Origin: Agaribacterium sp. ZY112
GTDB lineage: Bacteria; Pseudomonadota; Gammaproteobacteria; Pseudomonadales; Cellvibrionaceae
Assembly (NCBI RefSeq): GCF_041346925.1
Contig: NZ_CP166840.1
Span: 1,913,501-1,977,500, forward strand
DNA length: 64,000 bases
Direction: 5' to 3'
Both the position numbers and the translations under genes were made by a program. The notes beneath the pieces were generated by a model. The model saw only the letters and a program-made list of their open reading frames with translations. It made no database searches and had not been told where the DNA came from. Below are positions 1 to 8,650 of this stretch, piece by piece (positions within the stretch are counted from its first letter, which is position 1; each line of letters opens with the position of its first letter).

Positions 1-764
<764 letters not shown>

Positions 765-803
765 GGTTAACACGTATCTTTGGCGTTTAGGATGGCGCTT
801 ATT

Positions 804-2054
804 ATGAATGAACTTGTGCGTATAGAAAAACTGAAGTTGTGGTCAAGCGACATTCTTCATTTTTTTCAGGGTTTAGTTAGGGAGTTTATTGCCTTGGGCT
901 GTCAAAAGAATGCAGCAGCTCTGACCTATATGACCTTGTTTGCCCTTGTGCCAATGATGACGGTTGTGTACTCCATTCTTAGTGTTATCCCTTTCTTTGA
1001 CGGTGTTGCTCACGAATTACACGATATGGTGTTTGCCAACTTCCTGCCTGAAACTGGAGATCAGGTTACCGGTTATTTAACCGAATTTAGCTCGCAGGCA
1101 AGAAGTTTGACTGGCGCAGGTATCGGTATGTTATTTGTTACGGCCTATCTCATGCTAACCAATATTGAAAAAACCTTTAATGCGATCTGGGGAGTGACCG
1201 AGGCGCGTAAAGGTTTGTCGAGTTTTTTATTGTATTGGGCCGTGCTTACAATCGGACCTTTAATGCTGGGGGTGGGGCTTACTATGAGCACCTACCTGCT
1301 GTCGCTTAAGTTTCTTGTCGACGAATATGATCCGACGGGTTTGGCGCCAACTATTTTCACCCATGTGCCTTTCTTGATGTCGATGATTATGTTCACACTG
1401 CTTTATGCTGCGGTGCCAAATTGTCGAGTACCGTTTAAGTTTGCCTTTGCTGGTGGCGTCGTTACATCTCTAGTTTTTGGTTTATTAAAAGCGGGTTTTG
1501 CTGCGGTTATGTCAACCTCTAGTTTAACCTTGGTCTATGGCGCTTTTGCTGCGGTGCCTTTATTTTTAATGTGGATTAACTTTGTTTGGGTTTTGGTGCT
1601 GGCTGGCGCTGTATTTGTTCGCACCTTAAGTGAAGAGGCTTATGGTTCCCGCCGTCAACGTTTAACCGATATGCAAGCTTTATTGCATTGTTTACATTTA
1701 TTCTACGAGCGTGCGCAAACAGGTGCTGATGTGGTTGATAAAGATTGCACTTCATTGGGTATGGGCTTGGTGCATTGGCAAACGTTGCGCTCTAAACTTG
1801 TTAAAGCGAAATGGGTCAGTGTGACTGAAAGTGGCGCCTATGTATTGAGCCGTGATATGCAATCGCTGAGCTTAAAAGATGTTGCTTTGTTGTGTGAACT
1901 ACCTCTGTGTGAAACTCTGCCAATGGATTCTGAGCTCAAGCCATGGCTGGCAGATTTTTCTTCACGTTTTGCTCAGTTGCAACAAAAAACGGATGATGTG
2001 TTTTCTCTAAGCCTTGATCGTTTGTTTTCTTTGCAGAAAAAAGAGGGGTTATAG
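804..2054 (+). CDS. yihY: YihY/BrkB family inner-membrane protein
   Basis: Integral membrane protein of about 416 aa in the YihY/virulence factor BrkB family (UPF0761). The first 280 residues hold about six hydrophobic helices. The family signature near the N-terminus is seen as KNAAALTYMTLFALVPMM, followed by the polar EKTFNAIWGV segment. The C-terminal 120 residues are soluble and winged-helix-like in appearance. TTG 780 and ATG 792 are in-frame alternatives; I prefer ATG 804 because AGGA lies 11 bases before it and the protein then begins with a short amphipathic segment as in homologues. Molecular function is unknown for the family, despite the old annotation as RNase BN. A strong hairpin terminator follows the stop. 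Confidence 0.88.
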   Translation: MNELVRIEKLKLWSSDILHFFQGLVREFIALGCQKNAAALTYMTLFALVPMMTVVYSILSVIPFFDGVAHELHDMVFANFLPETGDQVTGYLTEFSSQARSLTGAGIGMLFVTAYLMLTNIEKTFNAIWGVTEARKGLSSFLLYWAVLTIGPLMLGVGLTMSTYLLSLKFLVDEYDPTGLAPTIFTHVPFLMSMIMFTLLYAAVPNCRVPFKFAFAGGVVTSLVFGLLKAGFAAVMSTSSLTLVYGAFAAVPLFLMWINFVWVLVLAGAVFVRTLSEEAYGSRRQRLTDMQALLHCLHLFYERAQTGADVVDKDCTSLGMGLVHWQTLRSKLVKAKWVSVTESGAYVLSRDMQSLSLKDVALLCELPLCETLPMDSELKPWLADFSSRFAQLQQKTDDVFSLSLDRLFSLQKKEGL

Positions 2055-2086
2055 GGGACAACAAAAGATCTTAAAGTCGAGCATAA

Positions 2087-2119
2087 AAAAGCCGAATAAG
2101 CGATGTTTATTCGGCTTTT
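2087..2119. terminator. Bidirectional intrinsic terminator between yihY and the TonB receptor
   Basis: Perfect 13-bp stem (2087-2099 with 2107-2119) and a 7-base loop. The stem core is GCCGAATAA, with A-runs on the left and T-runs on the right, so it works as a rho-independent terminator in both directions. It sits between the convergent yihY and TonB-receptor genes. Confidence 0.9.
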
Positions 2120-2159
2120 ATCTAAAAGGCTTGGCATTAAAGCGCTTTGATCGTGTTAT

Positions 2160-4601
2160 TTAAAAGCGCACAGTGCCTTCCAAGGCTAGAGTGAGAGGAC
2201 GTCGTATAAAGCTGTAATGGGTGTTGGTATTAAAGCTAGAGTCAGACAATGGGGCATTGCCTGAGTAGCTAATGATGTATTCGTTTAATAAATTTTTGCC
2301 TAATAACGCGATACCCCAGCGCTCTGTCTCTAAACCTATGCGTGCTCCAAGCATGGTGTAGGCGTCGATTTCACCTTCAGGGTCTAGGTTGACGTGCACA
2401 TTGTGAGTATCGACCCATTGAGCATCAACAAAGCTGACAAACTGCATATCATTTACGATAAAGCGACGATAATCTAGGCTGGCATTAATGGTGTACTTGG
2501 GGGTGTAGACACCGCGTTTACCAGTGTAATCACAAGTGGCTATGCCGCCATTACTGCCATCGGATGTTTGTCCTGCAAAACAATTACCGTTTTTAAAGTC
2601 TTTATATTCAAAGTCTAAAAAGCTGGCTCCGTAGGTTGCAGTAAGTTCATTGCTAAGTGCCCAACGTCCGTCTAGCTCTACACCTTGTACTGTGGTTTTG
2701 GGGGCATTACCGGTATTAAAACCCACAGCCCCATCAAATTGGCTTACTTGTAAATCTTCATAGTCGGTTCGATAAAGGCTGACATTAATTTCACCGCGAC
2801 CATCTGCGATTGAGCTTTTTAGGCCTAGCTCGTAGGCTTGAGCGGTTTCTTCTTCAAACTCGAAATACAAATAAGGGTTTGCCTCGGCAGTATTGGGGGG
2901 AACTAAGGGAGCAGGAGTCGCGAGGTTGCCGACCGTGTTTGAGCGAGGATCAAAACCACCCGCTTTATAGCCCGTTGTATAAGAAGCGTAAGTCATGAGC
3001 TGATCGTTAATATCAAACTCGATATTAATGAGCGGTGTGAAAACTTCTTCTTTTCGTGTTTTTTCGACATTATGGCCACCCCATACAAGGGGGCCTGCAG
3101 GATTGTTAAGGTCTGGTGGAATATAGAATTCGCGTGCTTGCTCAGTTTCAACAATAAATGTATTTAAATAAATAAAGCCTAGGGCAGTGCTGTCATTAAC
3201 GTTGTCACTGGGTAGGTCATATAGCCATAATTGTTTTTGAGCTTTTTTCTGCTCTTCGGTATAGCGTGCACCGGCGGTTAAATGTAAGCGTTCTGTTGCA
3301 TGCCACGTTAGGCGTGCAAAAGCGGCCCAAGAATCGGATTCTTGTTCGAAGTGTCGTTTTAAGCCTGTATTCGCTAAATACGCAAGGCCTTCTCGGCCTG
3401 GAGTTTGGCTGAGTTTGGCGGGCAAGATATTGTTTGGGCTTAGGCCCAGTTCGTCCTTGTAGGTTTGTTTCCAGCCTTGATAATAGAGCCCGCCAATCCA
3501 CTCAACGGCACCGTTTTGATCGGATGCAATACGAAGCTCTTGGCTAAATTGTTCGTAGTCCTCACTTAAAGGTAAAGGCAGAATATCCGATGCGGTGTAG
3601 TCACAATCACAGTGCTCGTCGTAATTAAAATCGAGTAGGCCGCTTACCGAGCTAATAGTGTAATCGCCCCATTGATAGTCGGCTGTCAAAGTAAGATTGT
3701 TAACGGTGTTGTCGCTGCTCTCATCAGCATTGCTCTGGCGCACGTAGTTTTTTTCACTTTCTAAGCTGGGTTCTTGTAGCAGCGCCAAGCTTTGCGCGTA
3801 ATTAGGGTAACCGGGAGCAAGGGCTTTATCGTAAGTGATCTCCATTGGCCGGCCTTGTGTTTCAAACTTGTTTTGTTCGGCCTTAAGAAAGAAATTTAAG
3901 TTATCTCTTGCATCCCATTCTAGACTTAAGCGCGCAGCACTTTCTTCGGCTTGGGCTTCATCTGTTGCTTTGCTGCTGTTATAAAAATAACCATCTTCTT
4001 GATAGCCACGAACAGTAAGGCGGGCGCGTAGGGTGTCTGTGAGCGGGCCAGAGATAACTGCATTAATCTCATTTTGGTCGTGTTTGAATTCATGTGAAAG
4101 GCTAACAAAACCCTCAAAATTTTCTGTTGGGCGAGCCGTTGTAAGATTCAGTGCGCCAGCAATGGAGTTCTTTCCAAATAAGGTCGATTGAGGGCCTCGA
4201 AGAACCTCAATACGTTGCATGTCCATCATTGGTAGACGAAAGAGCTGGGCACGGCCGTGGTAAATGCCATCGACATACATGCCGACACTTTGTTCAAAAC
4301 CTTGGCTGTTATCAGAGCCAATACCACGTATACGTACTTGGGTGCTAAAGCCGGTTTCAGTAAAGTGAATGTTCGGTAGGTGAACGCTGAGTTCATCGAT
4401 GGTTTCTATACCTGCTTCAGCGATTTTAGTGGCACTGATAGCCGCGACCGAAAGTGGTACTTGCTGCAGATTTTCTTGGCGTTTTTGGGCTGCGACTATG
4501 ACCTCTTCAAGGCGTGGCTGCTCTGCCGCACAAAGGCTGTGGCCATAAAAAGCGACAGCGATAGCTAAGGGGCGAAGGGCTGTAGTGGCCAAAATTCGCA
4601 T
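2160..4601 (-). CDS. TonB-dependent outer-membrane receptor
   Basis: Outer-membrane active transporter of 813 aa. A signal peptide (cleavage near LCAA/EQP, about residue 27) is followed by a TonB-box-like LEEVIVAAQKR and a plug domain with QVPLSVAAIS, RIRGIG, VDGIYHGR and IEVLRGPQSTLFGKNSIAGALN. The remainder is a beta barrel ending in an aromatic-rich strand with terminal Phe, as outer-membrane proteins do. I start it at ATG 4601 rather than the in-frame ATG at 4613 because GGAG lies six bases upstream and the signal peptide then begins properly. Sequence type resembles the broad group of receptors annotated for siderophores or unspecified organic ligands. The gene stands alone with no transporter or enzyme partners, so the substrate is unknown. 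Confidence 0.93.
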   Translation of the reverse strand: MRILATTALRPLAIAVAFYGHSLCAAEQPRLEEVIVAAQKRQENLQQVPLSVAAISATKIAEAGIETIDELSVHLPNIHFTETGFSTQVRIRGIGSDNSQGFEQSVGMYVDGIYHGRAQLFRLPMMDMQRIEVLRGPQSTLFGKNSIAGALNLTTARPTENFEGFVSLSHEFKHDQNEINAVISGPLTDTLRARLTVRGYQEDGYFYNSSKATDEAQAEESAARLSLEWDARDNLNFFLKAEQNKFETQGRPMEITYDKALAPGYPNYAQSLALLQEPSLESEKNYVRQSNADESSDNTVNNLTLTADYQWGDYTISSVSGLLDFNYDEHCDCDYTASDILPLPLSEDYEQFSQELRIASDQNGAVEWIGGLYYQGWKQTYKDELGLSPNNILPAKLSQTPGREGLAYLANTGLKRHFEQESDSWAAFARLTWHATERLHLTAGARYTEEQKKAQKQLWLYDLPSDNVNDSTALGFIYLNTFIVETEQAREFYIPPDLNNPAGPLVWGGHNVEKTRKEEVFTPLINIEFDINDQLMTYASYTTGYKAGGFDPRSNTVGNLATPAPLVPPNTAEANPYLYFEFEEETAQAYELGLKSSIADGRGEINVSLYRTDYEDLQVSQFDGAVGFNTGNAPKTTVQGVELDGRWALSNELTATYGASFLDFEYKDFKNGNCFAGQTSDGSNGGIATCDYTGKRGVYTPKYTINASLDYRRFIVNDMQFVSFVDAQWVDTHNVHVNLDPEGEIDAYTMLGARIGLETERWGIALLGKNLLNEYIISYSGNAPLSDSSFNTNTHYSFIRRPLTLALEGTVRF

Positions 4602-4906
4602 AGGCGGCTCCATTTAATACGGACATGATTGGCATCCAAGGTCATCAATGAGCTTGGATGAAACGCTATTTAGAACATGTTGTTCTGGAGTATAGACGAG
4701 CAGACCAGAGTCCGTTGGTGCAGCACCGATGCGCGCTATTCTATCGTGCTTTTTAATATTGGCTATAGCTTCACAGCCCTTATTCGTTGTGAATATAGAA
4801 CGAAGTTGTAGGCTTGTAGCTGTCATCAAACGGAATATCTGGGCATAAGCCTAGCTTTCTGTTTAAATGGCGACCACTTTGAGAATCTTGAGAATCATTA
4901 AGCTAC
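4602..4906. other. 305-bp divergent intergenic region between the TonB receptor and rhlB
   Basis: Should carry the divergent promoters for the receptor (minus) and rhlB (plus). I could not identify a convincing -35/-10 pair or a clear Fur-like operator by eye. A 71-codon minus-strand frame covers 4614-4829 directly upstream of the receptor, but it lacks a ribosome binding site and resembles nothing I recognise. Confidence 0.5.
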
Positions 4907-6058
4907 ATGCAATTTACCGAACTGCCCTTGTCCGACTCCATCCAGAAAGCCTTAGCTGACCTGCAATTCACCACATGTTCACCAATTCAGGAAAAGAGCC
5001 TGCCATGGAGCTTGCAAGGTCACGATGTGATGGGCAAAGCCCAGACTGGCACCGGTAAAACAGCAGCCTTCTTGCTTGCCCTGTTTGAAACCTTACAAAA
5101 TGAACCACCTGCGGATGAGCGCTATGCTGGTGAGCCGCGTGCTATCGTGTTGTCGCCGACGCGTGAGCTAGCCCTGCAAATAGAAAAAGATGCACATGAA
5201 CTGAATAAGTATCTCGATTTCCATATTGTATCGTTGGTTGGCGGAGTAGATTACGACAAACAAATGCAAAAGCTGCAGCGCAAGTTGGTTGACATTGTTA
5301 TTGCAACTCCGGGGCGTTTAATCGACTTCTGTCAGAAGCGTTATGTTCACCTTGATCAGGCTGAAGTGCTTGTCATTGATGAGGCCGACCGTATGCTTGA
5401 TATGGGTTTTATCCCACAGGTAAAACAAATTGAGCGTTATTGTCCGCGTAAAGACTGCCGTCAAACTCTTATGTTTAGTGCGACTTTTAGTGATGATGTC
5501 TTGCGCTTAGGTGAGCGTTGGATGGTTGAGCCTACCAAAGTAGAGATAGAGCCAGAAAGCATTGCCACGGACACGGTTGAGCAAAAGCTCTACATGGTAG
5601 GCAGTGATGAAAAGCTCAGTATTCTTAAAAATATTATTAATGCTGATGACGTTAACAGCGCAATGATTTTTGCCAACCGCCGTGATGAGTGCCGCCGTTT
5701 ACACGATGAGCTGCGTGGCGCGGGCTTGAAGGTTGGTTTACTCAGTGGTGATATCCCTCAGAATAAGCGTATTCGTACCTTAGAAGCATTTAAAAATGGT
5801 CAGTTGCGCTTCTTAGTTGCGACGGATGTGGCAGGCCGTGGTATCCACATCGATGGTGTGAGTCATGTTATTAATTACACCTTGCCTGAAGAGCCTGAAG
5901 ATTACGTACATCGTATTGGTCGTACAGGGCGGGCAGGCAGTACAGGGACTTCTATTAGTTTTGCTTGTGAAGATGATGCGTTCCGTTTGCCTAGCATTGA
6001 AGCCTTATTAGGTAAGCCTCTTGAATGTGAGCACCCGCCAGAGTCTTTATTACCCTAA
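4907..6058 (+). CDS. rhlB: ATP-dependent DEAD-box RNA helicase RhlB
   Basis: DEAD-box RNA helicase of 383 aa that unwinds RNA, classically as the degradosome helicase working with RNase E. All motifs are present in order: the Q motif near FTTCSPIQEKSLPWSLQG, Walker A AQTGTGKT, PTRELA, TPGRLIDF, DEAD in VIDEADRMLDMGF, SAT, then the second RecA lobe with VATDVAGRGIHIDGV and HRIGRTGRAG. The opening sequence and overall match favour RhlB over RhlE or SrmB. The protein stops soon after the helicase core and lacks the basic C-terminal tail of the approximately 420-aa enterobacterial RhlB, so partner contacts may differ. It is monocistronic, with weak Shine-Dalgarno context at the ATG. Confidence 0.9.
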   Translation: MQFTELPLSDSIQKALADLQFTTCSPIQEKSLPWSLQGHDVMGKAQTGTGKTAAFLLALFETLQNEPPADERYAGEPRAIVLSPTRELALQIEKDAHELNKYLDFHIVSLVGGVDYDKQMQKLQRKLVDIVIATPGRLIDFCQKRYVHLDQAEVLVIDEADRMLDMGFIPQVKQIERYCPRKDCRQTLMFSATFSDDVLRLGERWMVEPTKVEIEPESIATDTVEQKLYMVGSDEKLSILKNIINADDVNSAMIFANRRDECRRLHDELRGAGLKVGLLSGDIPQNKRIRTLEAFKNGQLRFLVATDVAGRGIHIDGVSHVINYTLPEEPEDYVHRIGRTGRAGSTGTSISFACEDDAFRLPSIEALLGKPLECEHPPESLLP

Positions 6059-6239
6059 GGCTTTTTGATTGAGGCGGCTTAAGTAGTTAAAGTCGCCCGA
6101 TGGCCTTATTTGGGCCTTTCGTTTCTCCCTTCTTTCTCCTAAGTCACGCTTGGCTGCATTTCTTCTACACTGATACTGGTGAGTAGCGCGTTTATGGATC
6201 ATGTTGATGTTCCGCGCCGATGTATTGAGGTAGAGATTC

Positions 6240-7478
6240 ATGAAGCCAGTTTTAGTTGTCGAAGACAGCACAATGGTCACTAAGGTCATTCGTCATGTGC
6301 TTGGGCAAAGTCAGAAAATCAATGTCGATTATGCCGGCAGTCTTGCTGAAGCTCAGGCTTTGTTAGCTAAAAAAGATTACTTTTGTGCCTTGGTTGATCT
6401 TAGTTTACCCGATGCGCCAAGTGGCGAAGTCGTTGATGAGGTATTAGCTAAAAATATCCCCTGTATTGTTTTAACCAGTACTTTTGATGAAAAACGACGC
6501 ACCGAACTGTTAAATAAAGGTGTTGTCGATTATGTGACTAAAGAAGGCCGTTATTCTTATGAACTGGCTCTGGCGACAATTCATCGCTTAATAAAAAATC
6601 AAGATGTAAAAGTCTTGGTGGTTGATGATAGTAAAACGCAGCGTAAGGTCTTATCTCAGTTGTTCCGTTTACATCTCTTTCAGGTGCTTGAAGCTGAAGA
6701 TGGTGTGCATGCAATAAAACAAATATTGGAACACAGTGATATTTGTTTATTAGTAACAGATTACAATATGCCGCGTATGGATGGTTTTGAGTTAATTAAA
6801 AATCTTCGCGCAAAATATGAAAAATCTGACTTAGTGATTGTGGGCCTAAGCTCAGAGGAAGAAAGCTCGCTATCAGCAAAGTTTATTAAATCGGGTGCGA
6901 ATGATTTCCTTAAAAAGCCCTTTAATCATGAAGAGTTCTTTTGTCGTATTAATCATAATGTTGAATTTTTGGAGTTGATCGAGTCCATACGGGATGCAGC
7001 TAATCGAGATGAGCTGTGTTCTTGTTACAATCGAAGTTACTTCTTTAAACATGGTGAGCTTATTTTACAAAAGGCAAAAGAGAGTGCATCGCCTTTAAGT
7101 CTTGCCTTGATCGAAATTGAAAACTTTGAACAGTTTCAGGCAGAGCGGGGTAATGATGAATCAGTGCTTGTATTGCAGCAGGTTGCTCAGCGCCTTAATA
7201 GCCATTTTGAGCGTTTCTTTTTTGCGCGGGTGGCAGATTCAACTTTTGCTGTACTTATGCCGGGGCTTGATAATGAAAAAGCCTGTGCTTACGTTGATCA
7301 AGTACGTCAGTTATGTACATCTAAAGCGTTTCAGGGGGGATGCCAAGAGCACTTTCTTGGCTTTTCTGCAGGGATTACAAGCTTTATTAAAGATCAGCTT
7401 GATGATGTTCATCGCGAGGCGACATCCTGCCTGCAAAGGGCGAGAGATGCAGGTGGGGCCTTGGTGATTGGTGATTAA
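6240..7478 (+). CDS. Response regulator with two receiver domains and a degenerate GGDEF domain
   Basis: 412-aa cytosolic signalling protein. Receiver 1 (about residues 1-118) has VVEDS, the phospho-Asp region LVDLSLPDA, LTS and VTK. Receiver 2 (about 123-243) has VVDDSKTQRK, TDYNMPRMDG, LSSEEES and KKPF. Both look phosphorylatable. The C-terminal domain (about 255-410) has the GGDEF fold, but the signature is ADSTF at residues 332-336 and the usual D-x-LT-x-L-x-NRR is DELCSCYNRSYF. The metal- and GTP-binding residues are therefore missing and cyclase activity is unlikely; it may bind a partner or nucleotide instead. No histidine kinase or phosphotransfer gene adjoins it. Architecture resembles PleD-like regulators with a dead output domain. 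Confidence 0.85.
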   Translation: MKPVLVVEDSTMVTKVIRHVLGQSQKINVDYAGSLAEAQALLAKKDYFCALVDLSLPDAPSGEVVDEVLAKNIPCIVLTSTFDEKRRTELLNKGVVDYVTKEGRYSYELALATIHRLIKNQDVKVLVVDDSKTQRKVLSQLFRLHLFQVLEAEDGVHAIKQILEHSDICLLVTDYNMPRMDGFELIKNLRAKYEKSDLVIVGLSSEEESSLSAKFIKSGANDFLKKPFNHEEFFCRINHNVEFLELIESIRDAANRDELCSCYNRSYFFKHGELILQKAKESASPLSLALIEIENFEQFQAERGNDESVLVLQQVAQRLNSHFERFFFARVADSTFAVLMPGLDNEKACAYVDQVRQLCTSKAFQGGCQEHFLGFSAGITSFIKDQLDDVHREATSCLQRARDAGGALVIGD

Positions 7479-7540
7479 TGGGGCTGTTTAGGCATGCCCT
7501 TAATGTATGTGACTTTTTAAAACGCCCTTATTTAAAGGTG

Positions 7541-8650
7541 TTATTTTACATAGCTAAGCAATCCGCCTTTTAGGCTTAAGGCTTTATGCCCTTTTTCTTG
7601 TAACAACTCTGCTGCCTTGTTGCTTCTTATTCCGCTCTGGCAATAACAAAGAAAACAAGTGTCATTATTAAATTCGCTTAAGGTGTTTTCCAATTCGTTT
7701 AAAGGAATATTTCGGCCGCCAAGATTAAAGGCACGGTGTTCTTGCTCTGAGCGTACATCCAAAATCACATAGCTTTCTGAGTTAAGAAGTTCATCAAACT
7801 GCTCTTTTGTGATTTCATTTTTATTGTTGTTAACAGCACAGCTTGGCAGTTGATAATACTCGGAAAGTTGATCGGTCTTAGCTGGTGTTTCTCCACAGCA
7901 TAGGCAGTCGCTACAGCGAGCTAGCTGAATTTTTCTGAAGCTTAATTGCATGGCATCGACTAATAATAAATTGCCATCAATAGGGCTTTTTTGCCCAGCT
8001 AATAACTTTAATGCTTCATTTGCTTGCAAGGTACCTAAGAGACCCGGTAGTACACCAATGACACCCGCCGCATTGCAGTCATCAATATTTTGTGGGTAAT
8101 CAGGAAATAAACACCTAAAACAGCCTTTACCTGGACTAAAAACAGCACACTGGCCACTGTATTGATAGATGCTGGCAAAGACCCAGCTTTTTTTAAGTTC
8201 AAAGCATAGGTCATTAATTAGATAGCGGGTTGCAAAATTATCAGTGCAGTCGAGTACTAGGTCGACTTGTCCGATCAATTCTTTGGCGTTATCGCGACCA
8301 AAACGGCGTGTATCTGCAACGACTTCAATATGGGGGTTTAGTGCTTTTAAGCGGGTGGCACCGGCTTCGGCTTTCGCTGAACCTAGGCTTTGGGTATCGA
8401 ATAAAATTTGACGCTGTAAATTGCTGACATCGACATGGTCATGATCAATCAGAGTGATATGGCCTACCCCTGCTGCTGCAAGATAAAGTGATACCGGTGA
8501 GCCTAAGCCTCCGGAGCCCACAATCAGCACTCGGCTTTGTTTGAGTTTACTTTGCCCCTCTGCGCCAAATTGAGGTAGCTGGATATGCCGAGCGTAGCGA
8601 TTCCACTCGTCGCCAGAAAAAAGGGTTTTAGTAGGACTGTTGGTAGGCAT
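7541..8650 (-). CDS. thiF: ThiF/MoeB-type sulfur-carrier adenylyltransferase with C-terminal rhodanese domain
   Basis: 369-aa E1-like enzyme that adenylates the C-terminal Gly of ThiS (or MoaD) so sulfur can be added as thiocarboxylate. Residues 15-250 form the ThiF fold, with the nucleotide loop GSGGLGSPVS, DHDHVDVSNLQRQ and DCTDNFATR; zinc-type cysteines occur in CFRCLF and CSDCLCC. Residues 280-369 are a rhodanese domain with the loop CQSGIRS, whose Cys would carry the persulfide. Last gene of the thiamine operon; its start overlaps the end of thiDE by 23 bp. The position supports ThiF. It could also serve molybdopterin synthase, since rhodanese fusions are typical of MoeB/MoeZ-type proteins. 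Confidence 0.88.
   Translation of the reverse strand: MPTNSPTKTLFSGDEWNRYARHIQLPQFGAEGQSKLKQSRVLIVGSGGLGSPVSLYLAAAGVGHITLIDHDHVDVSNLQRQILFDTQSLGSAKAEAGATRLKALNPHIEVVADTRRFGRDNAKELIGQVDLVLDCTDNFATRYLINDLCFELKKSWVFASIYQYSGQCAVFSPGKGCFRCLFPDYPQNIDDCNAAGVIGVLPGLLGTLQANEALKLLAGQKSPIDGNLLLVDAMQLSFRKIQLARCSDCLCCGETPAKTDQLSEYYQLPSCAVNNNKNEITKEQFDELLNSESYVILDVRSEQEHRAFNLGGRNIPLNELENTLSEFNNDTCFLCYCQSGIRSNKAAELLQEKGHKALSLKGGLLSYVK

Noticed and set aside
3217..3501. 94-codon frame inside the TonB receptor gene
   Set aside because: Alternative-frame shadow fully inside a well-supported gene.
4614..4829. 71-codon minus-strand frame directly upstream of the TonB receptor
   Set aside because: It begins at an ATG/TTG without a ribosome binding site, shows no recognisable motif, and ends inside the receptor leader; kept only as a note for the intergenic entry.
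6050..6289. 79-codon minus-strand frame between rhlB and the response regulator
   Set aside because: It overlaps the ends of both neighbouring genes on the opposite strand and is a low-complexity basic translation, as expected of a chance frame.
7521..7545. Possible terminator hairpin between the response regulator and thiF
   Set aside because: AACGCC/GGTGTT pairing is interrupted by a wobble and a mismatch and overlaps the thiF stop; too weak to call.
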